Shown here: positions 43,777 through 52,110 of the stretch, one piece after another
Layout of the letters: every line of letters starts with the position of its first letter
How positions within the stretch are numbered: position 1 is the stretch's first letter
Assembly: GCF_016860525.1 (NCBI RefSeq)
Contig: NZ_BNEA01000015.1
Location: 5,356,501 to 5,420,500, forward strand
Reading direction: 5' to 3'
DNA length: 64,000 bases
Origin: Streptomyces rubradiris
Lineage (GTDB): Bacteria; Actinomycetota; Actinomycetes; Streptomycetales; Streptomycetaceae
Translations under genes and position numbers: made by a program
Notes under the pieces: model-generated
Databases searched by the model: none
What the model was told of the DNA's origin: nothing
Seen by the model: only the letters and a program-made list of their open reading frames with translations

Positions 43777-45606
43777 GTGAACGACCGATACGACGCGGGT
43801 GGCGCGGGCTACGGCGCCGTTCCGTACGAAGTCGTCGGCTACGACGAGTACGGCAGGCCCGTGTACCGGCAGGTACCGGCCGAGCAGGCTCCCCAGGCCC
43901 AGCAGGTCCCGCAGCCCCAGCCGGCGGCCTACGACCCCTACGCCCAGCAGCAGGGCTACGGCTACGACCTCTACGCCACCGGCCAGCAGCCGCCGGCCTC
44001 GCCCTACGCCCCCGGCCATCAGCAGCCCGGCCACGACTCCTACGCCACCTACGACCCCTACGGCTCCCAGACCCCGTACGACCCGTACGCCACCGACACC
44101 GGAACCCAGGACGCCGGCGGCTACGACCCCTACGGGCAGGCCGTGAGCGGCGGCCGGCAGCCGAGGGCCGCCGAGCAGACCGCCTACATCCCGCAGCAGG
44201 CCGGCCCCGCGGAGGACGCCCAGGCCGCGCAGGACGGTCCGGTCGCGCAGGACGGCCCGGACGCGCAGGACGGCCCGGTCGCGCGAGGCGGCGCGACCGC
44301 CGAGGAGACCGGGCCCGGGCCGGCCGGACCGGATTACCGCACCGAACAGTTCGCCTTCGTCGAGGAGCCGGACGGTGACTCCGAGGACGTCATCGACTGG
44401 CTGAAGTTCACCGAGAACCGCACCGAGCGCCGCGAGGAGGCCCGCCGCCGCGCCCGCAGCCGGCTCATCGCCCTGCTCGTCGTCCTCGCCGTCGTCGCGG
44501 CCGGCGGGGTCGGCTACCTCTGGTACGCCGGAAAGCTGCCCGGCCTGTCCTCCGGCGGCCCGGGCGGCACGGCCGCCCCGGTCACCGCCCAGAAGCGCGA
44601 CGTGCTCGTCGTCCACCTGCACAACACCGTCAAGGGCGGCACCTCCACGGCGCTGCTGGTCGACAACACCACCACCAAGCAGGGCACCACGGTCCTGCTG
44701 CCCAACTCCCTGGCCCTGACCGGCGACGACGGCTCCACCACGACCCTCGCCAAGTCCGTGGACGACGACGACACCTCCGGCACCCGCGACCAGCTCGACA
44801 CCGTCCTCGGCACCAGCATCCAGGGCAGCTGGCGGCTCGACACGCCCTACCTGCAGAACCTCGTCGACCTCGTCGGCAACATCGAGATCGACACCGACAC
44901 CGACGTGCCCGACCCGGACGCCAAGAAGAAGGGCGCCGCACCGCTCGTCCACAAGGGCCAGGGCCAGACCCTCAGCGGCAAGATGGCCGTCGCCTACGCG
45001 ACCTACCGTGCCTCCGGCGAGACCGAGAACGCCCAGTTGCAGCGGTTCGGCCAGGTCATGCAGGGCGTGCTGCGCAAGATGTCCTCCGACCCGGCCTCCG
45101 CCACCACCACCGTGCAGACGCTCGCGCAGATCCTCGACCCCCCGCTCACCGACAAGGACCTCGGCACGTTCCTCGCCAGACTCGCCGACCTGGCCAAGAG
45201 CGGCGCTTACCAGACCGCCCTGCTGCCCGTACAGCCCGACGGCACGCTCAGCGCCGAGACCGGCGACAGCGTGGTGAAGGACATCCTCGGCGGCACCGCG
45301 AAGAGCCCCGACGCCGGCTCCGCGGTCCGGGTCTCCGTCCAGAACGCCACCGGTGTGAAGGACGACACGGAGAAGGCCCGCGTCGTGCTCCTCAACGGCG
45401 GCTTCACCTTCCTGGAGGGCGGCAGTGCCTCCGGCACCGAGGCCACCTCGAAGGTGACCTACGCGGACGCCGCCGACCAGGCGAAGGCCACCGAGGTCGC
45501 CAAGACCCTCGGGCTGCCCGCCGGCTCCGTGACCAAGGGCACCGTCTCCTCCGGCGCCGACGTCTCGGTGGTCCTCGGCCGCGACTACCAGCCGTCCTCG
45601 TCCTGA
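43777..45606 (+). CDS. LytR/CpsA/Psr-like protein with LytR_C domain, degenerate catalytic region
   Basis: A 609-aa bitopic protein. Residues 1-225 are a disordered Tyr/Gln/Pro/Gly-rich tail with YDPYG-type repeats and an 18-bp DNA repeat coding AQDGPV. One transmembrane helix (about 229-247) leads to an outside LCP-like domain (DVLVVHLHN...TVLLPNSLALTG...LSGKMAVAYATYR...QLQRFGQVMQGVLRKM) and a LytR_C domain (VRVSVQNATGVKDDTEKARVVLLNGGF). Active LCP enzymes transfer wall polymers to peptidoglycan and carry conserved Asp/Arg residues (GSDSR, RSDT); here these positions read VHLHN and TSTA. It may be a regulator or scaffold rather than a transferase. GAGAGGGG precedes the GTG. Confidence 0.82.
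   Translation: MNDRYDAGGAGYGAVPYEVVGYDEYGRPVYRQVPAEQAPQAQQVPQPQPAAYDPYAQQQGYGYDLYATGQQPPASPYAPGHQQPGHDSYATYDPYGSQTPYDPYATDTGTQDAGGYDPYGQAVSGGRQPRAAEQTAYIPQQAGPAEDAQAAQDGPVAQDGPDAQDGPVARGGATAEETGPGPAGPDYRTEQFAFVEEPDGDSEDVIDWLKFTENRTERREEARRRARSRLIALLVVLAVVAAGGVGYLWYAGKLPGLSSGGPGGTAAPVTAQKRDVLVVHLHNTVKGGTSTALLVDNTTTKQGTTVLLPNSLALTGDDGSTTTLAKSVDDDDTSGTRDQLDTVLGTSIQGSWRLDTPYLQNLVDLVGNIEIDTDTDVPDPDAKKKGAAPLVHKGQGQTLSGKMAVAYATYRASGETENAQLQRFGQVMQGVLRKMSSDPASATTTVQTLAQILDPPLTDKDLGTFLARLADLAKSGAYQTALLPVQPDGTLSAETGDSVVKDILGGTAKSPDAGSAVRVSVQNATGVKDDTEKARVVLLNGGFTFLEGGSASGTEATSKVTYADAADQAKATEVAKTLGLPAGSVTKGTVSSGADVSVVLGRDYQPSSS
44227..44280 (+). repeat. 18-bp x 3 in-frame repeat in the LCP-like gene
   Basis: Unit GCGCAGGACGGCCCGGTC is repeated three times with two substitutions, coding AQDGPV/D in the disordered N-terminal tail. 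Confidence 0.85.
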
Positions 45607-45609
45607 CCC

Positions 45610-45640
45610 CGGGCCGCGCTCCCGGGCGGAGCGCGGCCCG
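45610..45640 (+). terminator. terminator after the LCP-like gene
   Basis: A 13-bp perfect stem (core GGGCCGCGCTCC/GGAGCGCGGCCC) with a 5-nt loop, starting 4 nt after the stop codon. Confidence 0.75.
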
Positions 45641-45724
45641 CGAGCCCCGCCGTAATCCCGTGGGGTGTGCCGGGCGGTCCGTGAGACCCTTGATGGCAAA
45701 AGACCGCCGACGGAAAGCCATGTA

Positions 45725-46168
45725 GTGACCGCCACCGACCGTTCCCTTGAGCTCATCAACACCGCCGCCCAGGCGGCGGCCGACAAGCTCGCCCACGACG
45801 TCATCGCCTACGACGTGAGCGACGTACTGTCGATCACGGACGCCTTCCTGCTCGCGTCCGCGCCGAACGACCGCCAGGTCAAGGCCATCGTCGACGAGAT
45901 CGAGGAGCGCCTGCAGAAGGAACTCGGCGCCAAGCCGGTCCGCCGCGAGGGCGACCGCGAGGCCCGCTGGGTCCTGCTCGACTACGTCGACATCGTCGTG
46001 CACGTCCAGCACAGTGAGGAGCGGGTCTTCTACGCCCTGGAGCGGCTGTGGAAGGACTGCCCCGAGATCGAACTGCCCGCCGACGCCAAGGCCACCCGCG
46101 GCAAGGCCGAGGAGCACGCCAGGCTGCAGGCCGCCGAGGCCGACCAGGAGCCGGGCGGGGAGTGGTGA
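45725..46168 (+). CDS. rsfS: ribosomal silencing factor RsfS
   Basis: Binds L14 on the 50S subunit and blocks subunit joining in starvation. The 147-aa protein has the DUF143 core: AADKLAHDVIAYDVSDVLSITDAFLLASAPNDRQVKAIVDEIEERL, WVLLDYVDIVVHVQHSEERVFYALERLWKD. The C-terminal ~30 residues are a charged tail. The GTG start has GGAAAG upstream. The stop overlaps the next gene's start (TGATG). Confidence 0.95.
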   Translation: MTATDRSLELINTAAQAAADKLAHDVIAYDVSDVLSITDAFLLASAPNDRQVKAIVDEIEERLQKELGAKPVRREGDREARWVLLDYVDIVVHVQHSEERVFYALERLWKDCPEIELPADAKATRGKAEEHARLQAAEADQEPGGEW

Positions 46169-46836
46169 TGAGCGCCACGGGTGAGGTGACCGACCGCACG
46201 GGCCGGGGCCGCCGCATCATCCTGTGGCGACACGGCCAGACCTCCTGGAACGTCGAGCGGCGTTTCCAGGGCACCACGGACGTCGAGCTGACCGAGACGG
46301 GCCTGGGCCAGGCCCGCCGCGCCGCCCGGCTGCTCGCCTCCCTGCGGCCCGACGCGATCGTCTCGTCGGACCTGCGGCGCGCCGCGCACACGGCCGCCGA
46401 GCTGGCCGCCCTCACCGGCCTGGAGGTCACCCGCGAGGAGGGCCTGCGCGAGACCTACGCGGGCGTCTGGCAGGGGCTGACGCACGAGGAGATCATCGCC
46501 CGCCACGGCGAGGAGTACGCCGCGTGGAAGCGCGGGGAAGCGGTCCGCCGCGGCGGCGGGGAACTGGAGACCGAGGTCGCCGACCGCGCCGCCCCCGTCG
46601 TGCTGCGGCACGCCGAGAAGCTGCCCGAGGACGGCACTCTCGTCGTCGTCAGCCACGGTGGCACCATCCGCACCACCATCGGCCGGCTCCTCGGCCTGGA
46701 GGCCCGGCACTGGGAGAGCCTCGGCGGCCTCTCCAACTGCTGCTGGTCCGTGCTCGGCGAGGGCGCCCGTGGCTGGCGTCTGCTGGAGCACAACGCGGGC
46801 ACCCTTCCGGAGCCCGTCCTCGGCGACGACGACTGA
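46168..46836 (+). CDS. histidine phosphatase / phosphoglycerate mutase family protein
   Basis: A 222-aa member of the histidine phosphatase superfamily: catalytic His22 in LWRHGQTSWN, phosphate-binding Arg residues in SSDLRRAAHTAAELA, Glu in LRETYAGVWQG, and the second His in VVVSHGGTIRTTIG. Cofactor-dependent mutases are usually longer, so phosphatase activity (as in GpmB or glucosyl-3-phosphoglycerate phosphatases) is more likely. ATG overlaps the rsfS stop; GGGGAG lies 6 nt upstream. The nadD/rsfS/phosphatase order is conserved in actinobacteria. Substrate unknown. Confidence 0.92.
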   Translation: MSATGEVTDRTGRGRRIILWRHGQTSWNVERRFQGTTDVELTETGLGQARRAARLLASLRPDAIVSSDLRRAAHTAAELAALTGLEVTREEGLRETYAGVWQGLTHEEIIARHGEEYAAWKRGEAVRRGGGELETEVADRAAPVVLRHAEKLPEDGTLVVVSHGGTIRTTIGRLLGLEARHWESLGGLSNCCWSVLGEGARGWRLLEHNAGTLPEPVLGDDD

Positions 46837-46863
46837 CCGTCCCGGGCTCCCCGGACCCCGGAT

Positions 46864-46893
46864 TTCACTTTCCGGCAGGTCACAGGCTAAAGT
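46864..46893 (+). promoter_or_regulatory. promoter of the first tRNA-Ala
   Basis: TTCACT, 18-bp spacer, TAAAGT, about 37 bp before the tRNA. Confidence 0.5.
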
Positions 46894-46929
46894 TCTTCTT
46901 GTTCGCCCCGCCGAGCGGGAAGAACACCA

Positions 46930-47002
46930 GGGGCTATAGCTCAGTTGGTAGAGCGCCTGCATGGCATGCAGGAGGTCAGGAGTTCAATTCTCCTTAGCTC
47001 CA
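46930..47002 (+). tRNA. tRNA-Ala (GGC), copy 1
   Basis: A full cloverleaf: acceptor GGGGCTA/TAGCTCC, D-arm with TAGCTCAGTTGGTAGAG, anticodon stem CCTGC/GCAGG with anticodon GGC at 46963-46965, and T-arm GTTCAATTC. The discriminator base is A, and CCA is not encoded. It reads GCC/GCU Ala codons, GCC being the dominant Ala codon here. It is followed by a terminator. An identical copy lies at 49077. Confidence 0.97.
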
Positions 47003-47349
47003 CTGATCGACACTCTGTTGAGTTGTCAAAGATCGGTGATGAGGATCCCGTCCCCGCCTGGGGGCGGGATTTTCTGCGTGCGCTCCCGTTCCGAACCCTG
47101 CGAACAGTGAAGCACCCGCCACTGACAACCGGCCCCGCCCGCAGCTCGGTGTGCCACCCGCCGCCTTCCGGTCCCCGAGGCCCGTACACCTCCGCGGAGG
47201 CGTTCCCGGCGTGCGCGTGGGTACTGAGCCGGGACGGCCGCGGTGGGCGCCGTGTCCGGACTGGTACTCAGGCGTCGCTGACCGTATTGGTCCGGTCGTG
47301 GCAGAATCAAACGGCCGGAAGGGGGCGCGGCCCGACGGGAGGAGTGGCG
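47003..47349 (+). other. tRNA trailer and promoter region of the zinc-ribbon genes
   Basis: This 347-bp stretch contains the tRNA terminator and then a region with no gene I can support. A possible promoter (CTGACC at 47278-47283, 18-bp spacer, CAGAAT at 47302-47307) would transcribe the small gene at 47350 with a ~35-nt leader. Confidence 0.4.
47045..47073 (+). terminator. tRNA-Ala copy 1 terminator
   Basis: ATCCCGTCCCC pairs with GGGGGCGGGAT (one wobble) around a GCCT loop, followed by TTTT. Confidence 0.8.
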
Positions 47350-47523
47350 ATGCCTGCGAGCATCCTTGAGGAGGTCGGCCACCTCCTCGACGCGGCGTTG
47401 ATACGGGATTCGATCACCCGGCTGAGCTGCCCTTCCTGCGGTTCCGCGCATGTGGCGCAGGTGCTCGGCGACAATGGCGGAATCTCGTACGTGTGCACGG
47501 CCTGCGGCCACACCTGGAGCTGA
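47350..47523 (+). CDS. 57-aa zinc-ribbon protein
   Basis: A short protein with a helical start (MPASILEEVGHLLDAALIRDSITRL) and a four-Cys zinc ribbon: CPSC at 27-30 and CTAC at 49-52, ending GHTWS. This looks like the zinc-finger fold of small transcription or translation accessory proteins. GGGAGGAG gives an excellent ribosome binding site. It is followed 3 bp later by another small Cys-pair protein. Function unknown. Confidence 0.78.
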   Translation: MPASILEEVGHLLDAALIRDSITRLSCPSCGSAHVAQVLGDNGGISYVCTACGHTWS

Positions 47524-47526
47524 TCG

Positions 47527-47760
47527 ATGGGGGCACACCGGCGGAAGTGCGACTGGTGCGGGAGTGGCACGCCCATCGTCCGCGACATGGAGCCGATCAA
47601 CACCGCTTACCAGTACTGGTGCGAGGAATGCGCGCGGGCGCTGATCATAAAAGGCGACCCCATCGAGACCTACCGGGAGCTGGAAGGCGAGCCGATCTAC
47701 GGCCGGCTCCTGGAGGAGCACTGCACGCTCAAGAGGTTCTACCAGTTCGTCACGGCCTGA
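47527..47760 (+). CDS. 77-aa zinc-finger-like protein
   Basis: Begins MGAHRRKCDWCGSGTPIVRD and has a second Cys pair, CEEC, in YQYWCEECARALI; the two pairs form a treble-clef or ribbon-like metal site. The rest is helical and charged (KGDPIETYRELEGEPIYGRLLEEH). Start 3 bp after the preceding zinc-ribbon gene, so the two are one unit. Its 3' end overlaps the convergent GT87 gene by 11 bp. Function unknown. Confidence 0.78.
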   Translation: MGAHRRKCDWCGSGTPIVRDMEPINTAYQYWCEECARALIIKGDPIETYRELEGEPIYGRLLEEHCTLKRFYQFVTA

Positions 47761-48973
47761 CACCGGCCTCGCCGCCCCTGGGGCTCGGCGACGATGTCCG
47801 GGCCAGCGCGAGGAAGAGCGCGGCGGCGACTCCGTAGCCGGCCGACAGCAGCAAGTGCGCGCCGCCCAGGTGGAGTTCCGGGCGCCCGGGCCCGTGCGGC
47901 ACCCACCACGGGATGTACGACCAGAAGACCAGCAAGGTGCCCAGGGCCGCAGCCCGGTGCCCGCGCGTCCACAGCAGCAGCACCAGCGGCACGCACCACA
48001 CCCAGTGGTGGGTCCACGACACCGGGCTGACCAGCAGGGCGGTGACCGCGCAGGCACACACCGCCCAGGCCCGCCGCCCCCGCGACTCCGCCCGCACCGC
48101 CACCGTCAGGCCGAGGACGGCCAGTACGGCGGCACCGGCCGTCCAGACGGCCGCCGGGTCCGGCGTGTGCAGGAGGCGGGCCAGAATGCCGCGCAGTGCC
48201 TGATTGCCGGTGTCCTCGGCCAGCCCTACCCGGCTCGCGCGGAACACCATGCGCGTCCAGAACCGCCAGGAGTCGTACGGCAGGACGGCCGCCGCCAGCA
48301 GGGTGGCCCCGGCGAACGCGACGGCCGCCCCGCGCGCGTGCGGCAGCCACGGCCCGCCCCGTCCGCCCCGCAGCCGGTCCGCCAGGCCCGTGGCGAGCAG
48401 GAACACGGGGAACAGCGCGGGCGTCAGTTTGACCGCGGCGGCCAGTCCGAGGCCCAGCCCGCTCCAGCGGTCGTGGCCGCCGGCGGGCCGGCGGGTCAGG
48501 TCCCACAGCACCAGCACGGCCAGCAGCAGATTGATCTGGCCGTAGCGCACGGTCGTCCACACCGGTTCGCACCACACGGCCGCGCCCGCGACCCACCAGA
48601 CGGTCCGCACGCGCGCGTGGCCGACGAGTTTCAGCGACAACCGTACGAAGACCACCAGCAGCGCGAGATTGCCGGCCGTCGCCAGCGTGCGCAGCAGCGC
48701 GGTGTCCGGCAGGGACAGCGGCGTGAACAGCAGGGCCGCGAACGGCGGGTACGTGGTGGGCAGACGGGCGGTGGTCGCGCGCAGCGCGTACAGGTCGTCG
48801 CCGGCGCGCACGGCGGCCCCCTCGGCCCGGTAGACCATCAGGTCGATCATCGACACGTGCGCGGCCCGCTGCGCGGCCCAGAACGCCGCGAAGGACATCA
48901 GGCACACGCCCAGGGCGACCGGGACCCGGCGATGTGCGGTGAACGGCGCGATCTCGGGCATGGAAACCGACAT
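47750..48973 (-). CDS. GT87 (DUF2029) mannosyltransferase-like membrane protein
   Basis: A 407-aa polytopic membrane glycosyltransferase of the GT-C type, likely using polyprenyl-phosphate mannose and acting outside the membrane. Features: an early loop with acidic residue (MIDLMVYRAEGAAV), the LPTTYPPFAALLFTPLSLPD motif, RYGQINLLLAVLVLWDL, GLAAAVKLTPALFPVFLLATG and VSPVSWTHHWVWCVPLVLLL, all typical of the family that includes actinobacterial alpha-mannosyltransferases. ATG 48973 is the upstream choice; ATG 48961 is also possible. Located between the two tRNA-Ala genes on the opposite strand. Confidence 0.85.
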   Translation of the reverse strand: MSVSMPEIAPFTAHRRVPVALGVCLMSFAAFWAAQRAAHVSMIDLMVYRAEGAAVRAGDDLYALRATTARLPTTYPPFAALLFTPLSLPDTALLRTLATAGNLALLVVFVRLSLKLVGHARVRTVWWVAGAAVWCEPVWTTVRYGQINLLLAVLVLWDLTRRPAGGHDRWSGLGLGLAAAVKLTPALFPVFLLATGLADRLRGGRGGPWLPHARGAAVAFAGATLLAAAVLPYDSWRFWTRMVFRASRVGLAEDTGNQALRGILARLLHTPDPAAVWTAGAAVLAVLGLTVAVRAESRGRRAWAVCACAVTALLVSPVSWTHHWVWCVPLVLLLWTRGHRAAALGTLLVFWSYIPWWVPHGPGRPELHLGGAHLLLSAGYGVAAALFLALARTSSPSPRGGEAGVRP

Positions 48974-49006
48974 TAGCGGTCATACCGAAGCGAAGCCGAA
49001 AGCGAT

Positions 49007-49035
49007 TTGGCGCTGCGCCCACGGGCCTGTAATGT
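49007..49035 (+). promoter_or_regulatory. promoter of the second tRNA-Ala
   Basis: TTGGCG, 17-bp spacer, TAATGT, about 40 bp before the tRNA. Confidence 0.6.
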
Positions 49036-49076
49036 TTACGTCGTCGCCGGGGGAACCGGGCGAAACAACAAAACAA

Positions 49077-49149
49077 GGGGCTATAGCTCAGTTGGTAGAG
49101 CGCCTGCATGGCATGCAGGAGGTCAGGAGTTCAATTCTCCTTAGCTCCA
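49077..49149 (+). tRNA. tRNA-Ala (GGC), copy 2
   Basis: Identical over all 73 nt to the copy at 46930, with anticodon GGC at 49110-49112. The flanks differ, so each copy has its own promoter and terminator. The two copies form a 2.15-kb direct repeat frame around three genes. Confidence 0.97.
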
Positions 49150-49157
49150 CAGAAATC

Positions 49158-49190
49158 GAAGGCGGATCATCCCAGAGATGGTCCGCCTTC
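49158..49190 (+). terminator. tRNA-Ala copy 2 terminator
   Basis: GAAGGCGGATCAT pairs with ATGGTCCGCCTTC (one wobble) around a 7-nt loop, directly after the tRNA. Confidence 0.75.
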
Positions 49191-49249
49191 GGCGTGTTGT
49201 GGCGTAAGGGGCGGTTCACCCGATCCGGTGACCCGCCCCTTACGTGTGG

Positions 49250-50851
49250 TCAGCGGCCCAGCGCGCGCCGGCCGCGCCCCTGGGAGAGCACCGGCAGATT
49301 GCGCGCCGGCGCCTGCCCGCGCGTGTCCTCCTCGATGCGCAGGGCGAGCGCCGGGCAGCGGCGTACCGCGCGCAGCGCCTTCGCCTCCGCGTAACGCGGT
49401 ACCTGCGCCTGGGCGACGGTCGGGAAGCCGTCCGCGCCGAGTTCGAACACCTCCGGGAGGATGTCCGCGCACAGCCCGTGGCCCCGGCACAGCGTCCAGT
49501 CCACGTGGATCCTCTGGCGGCTCGCGCCGCTCTCCGTGCCGCCCGGGACGCCCGTAGGGGCCCCGCCGTCCTCGAAGAGCGGCAGAACGCCCTCCACGGG
49601 CCGTCCGCAGCCGTCGCCGAGGACGTGCGCCGCCAGGTCGTCGGTGAACGCCTTGATGGTCGACTCCAGGAACATCGCCGATCCGTCCGGGTGTGAACAC
49701 GCGCCGCGCCGCTTGACGTTGCTCGCGATCTGCTTCAGCGCCTCCAGGGCCGCCGGTCCGCCGCCGTCCAGGACGTCCTCCAGCCCGTGCGCGGCGGCGG
49801 GCAGCCCCAGATAGCAGGGCCCGCACTGACCGGCGCTCTCCTCGGCCAGCCACTGTGCCACCCGCAGCGACTCGCCCAGCGGGCACGTCTCCCGGCCGAT
49901 CGGCAGGATCGCGCCCGCGCCCAGCGAACCGCCCACCGCGTCCAGCGAGTTGCGGGAGACGATCGCCTCGTCCACGGTCGCCGCGTCGATCCACTTGCCG
50001 TGGTAGCCGCCGGTCAGCACGCCCTGCGGCACCGGCGGGGCGCCCGCGAGCCGCAACACGTAGCGCAGCGGCACGCCCGTGGGCACCTCGATCACCATCG
50101 GGCGGGCGACCGCACCGGAGACGGTGAGCATCACGGTGCCCGGCTCGTCGTGCAGGCCCGTGTGGGCGTAACGCTCCGGGCCGATGCGGGCGGCTATGGC
50201 GAGCTGCGCGAACGTCTCCGCGTTCGACAGCAGCGTGGGCGCCCCGCCGACACCGCTCCGCGAGGCGCTGACCTTGCGGCCGGGCGGGATCGCCGGGCCG
50301 CCGTCGATCGAGCGGATCAGCGAGGCGGCGGCACCGGAGACCATGCGCACCGGATTGCGTTGCACCCACGCGCGCAGCGCCAATCTACGGCTGTTGCCCA
50401 GGCCGCGTTCGGCGAGCGCGGTCTCCATGGAGCACTGCGTGGATTCCCGGGTGACGCCGACGACGAGGGTGCGCGCGCCGAGCGCTTCGGCGCACAGCAG
50501 GGCGCCGTCCAGGATGAGGTGCGGCGCCCGGTTGATCAGCACGGTGTCCTTGCGGCAGGCCGGCTCGTCCTCGCTGCCGTTGACCACGACGACCGGCCGG
50601 ACCCCGCGCCTGATCGCCGACTCGGCGACCGAGCGCAGCTTCTTGTGGAAGGGGAAGCCGGCTCCGCCGCGCCCCTTCAGGTTGACGCGTTCGGCGAGTT
50701 TGGCGAGCTGTTCGCCGCCCAGCGGGTCGAGCGGCCCGTGCACCTTCAGGTGCATCGGCAGGTCGAGTCGCTCGACAAGGTCGAAGCCCGACGTGAGCTG
50801 GGGAAGACCGACCACTCGGACCTCGGGGACGTCGGGCAGTGCCTCGTTCAC
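49250..50851 (-). CDS. NuoF-like flavin/iron-sulfur oxidoreductase with fused ferredoxin
   Basis: A 533-aa electron-transfer protein. The FMN/NADH domain resembles NuoF: ERVNLKGRGGAGFPFHKKL, VVVNGSEDEPACRKDTVL. Then come an SLBB-like segment (IEVPTGVPLRYVLRLAG) and the iron-sulfur helix domain (ESAGQCGPCYLGLPAAAHG...RGACSHPDG). NuoF normally has CxxCxxC here; this protein has Ala at the first Cys. The last ~80 residues form a small ferredoxin (VDWTLCRGHGLCADILPEVFELGADGFP...VRRCPALAL). The GTG overlaps the upstream gene's stop (GTGA), and GGAGG precedes it. It probably passes electrons from a pyridine nucleotide to the membrane cytochrome encoded just upstream. Confidence 0.85.
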   Translation of the reverse strand: MNEALPDVPEVRVVGLPQLTSGFDLVERLDLPMHLKVHGPLDPLGGEQLAKLAERVNLKGRGGAGFPFHKKLRSVAESAIRRGVRPVVVVNGSEDEPACRKDTVLINRAPHLILDGALLCAEALGARTLVVGVTRESTQCSMETALAERGLGNSRRLALRAWVQRNPVRMVSGAAASLIRSIDGGPAIPPGRKVSASRSGVGGAPTLLSNAETFAQLAIAARIGPERYAHTGLHDEPGTVMLTVSGAVARPMVIEVPTGVPLRYVLRLAGAPPVPQGVLTGGYHGKWIDAATVDEAIVSRNSLDAVGGSLGAGAILPIGRETCPLGESLRVAQWLAEESAGQCGPCYLGLPAAAHGLEDVLDGGGPAALEALKQIASNVKRRGACSHPDGSAMFLESTIKAFTDDLAAHVLGDGCGRPVEGVLPLFEDGGAPTGVPGGTESGASRQRIHVDWTLCRGHGLCADILPEVFELGADGFPTVAQAQVPRYAEAKALRAVRRCPALALRIEEDTRGQAPARNLPVLSQGRGRRALGR

Positions 50852-52110
50852 TTGAAGCCTCCGGAAGGCGTGTTCCACGGTCCGCCCGGAAACGGTGCCC
50901 CGTAGGGCGAGCCGGGCAGCGGTTCGGTGGCGGGACCGCCGTCGAACGTGTCACCCGGGAGGTACGTGCCGTAGGAGCCGTTCGTCTCAGTGGTGTCGTA
51001 CATGTCACGTCCGCCGTAGCCGGTGGCGCCCGGACCGCCGTGGACCGGGACGGTGTACCCGGTGTCCTGGAGCGGGTCGTACGCGGACGGCGGGGCCTCG
51101 CCGACCGGCGGCGGGGAGGGCACCGGCCAGCCGCCGAAGGCGCTGGAGGGGCCGTCCACGGGCGCGGCGGCCTGTGTGGGCCGGAGATCCGGCGGCAGGT
51201 CCGCGGCGGCGGTCCGGGCGGCCGTGAAGGGCTGCCGAGGGCGGTCCGGGTCGGACACCGCGCGGTAGGCCGCGGCGAAACCGGCGGCGGGCGCGGCGGC
51301 CGGTGGCCGGGGGAGCGGGGCGGTGGGCGCATGCCGCGGTTCCCGGCCGTTGTGCGGGCCGGTCCGGTCCGGTCCGGCCGCCCGGGAGCGGTTCGCCTCC
51401 GGCCCGGCGGGTCCGGGCGGTGCGGTCCGGTGGAACAGGGCCGCCAGCCGGCCGGCGACCCTGCGCTTGACTGGGCGCGGCGCGGCGCGCAGCGCGAGGG
51501 CGCCCATCACGCCGAGCAGCGACAGGCCGTAGAGGAACACGAAGACGGGTTTGGCCGCGCGACCCGCGTAAAGGCCGTGGATCAGCGCCCCGCACCACGC
51601 GGGGTAGGCCAGCATGTGCATGGCCCGCCAGCGCGCCGCGACCGGGGCCGGGGTGGCGAAGGCGCCGCGCAGCGCGCCCGTGACCCCCACGAAGACCATC
51701 AGCAGGCCGGCGAGCGAGCCGAGCCCGATCAGGCCGGCGATCCCGGTGACGCCGAGCGAGAACGGGACGACAGCGGCGATCGCCTCCGTGTGGCCGAGCG
51801 CGATCTTCGTGGTGATGTGCAGCAGCAGGAACGCGATCGAGGCGACCGCGGTCGTCCGGTGCACGGCCTGGCCGATGATCCGCTGCCGGGTGTTCAGGAA
51901 GATCCGGTCCTGGGCGAACAGGCCCCAGATCACCGAGCAGCTCAGTGAGACGAGGGACAGCACGCCCGCGCCGAAGTTCAGGAACTCGCGGAACCGGACG
52001 CCTCCGGCCAGCACGGACACGGGTATGAGCAGCAAGGAGACGGCGGACGCCACCCCATAGGCCGAGCGGCCCGGTACGGGGAGCGAGCTGGTACGTCGAC
52101 GACGGTTCAT
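50848..52110 (-). CDS. membrane cytochrome b / ferric-reductase-like protein with proline-rich tail
   Basis: A 420-aa protein: six or so transmembrane helices in the first ~230 residues, with His residues placed to bind heme (AVHRTTAVASIAFLLLHITTKIALGH and MHMLAYPAWCGALIHGLYAG). After about residue 235 it becomes a long disordered Pro/Gly/Ala-rich cytoplasmic tail. It overlaps the NuoF-like gene by 4 bp. Together they look like a two-part redox chain between a soluble donor and a membrane heme. Acceptor unknown. Confidence 0.8.
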   Translation of the reverse strand: MNRRRRTSSLPVPGRSAYGVASAVSLLLIPVSVLAGGVRFREFLNFGAGVLSLVSLSCSVIWGLFAQDRIFLNTRQRIIGQAVHRTTAVASIAFLLLHITTKIALGHTEAIAAVVPFSLGVTGIAGLIGLGSLAGLLMVFVGVTGALRGAFATPAPVAARWRAMHMLAYPAWCGALIHGLYAGRAAKPVFVFLYGLSLLGVMGALALRAAPRPVKRRVAGRLAALFHRTAPPGPAGPEANRSRAAGPDRTGPHNGREPRHAPTAPLPRPPAAAPAAGFAAAYRAVSDPDRPRQPFTAARTAAADLPPDLRPTQAAAPVDGPSSAFGGWPVPSPPPVGEAPPSAYDPLQDTGYTVPVHGGPGATGYGGRDMYDTTETNGSYGTYLPGDTFDGGPATEPLPGSPYGAPFPGGPWNTPSGGFK

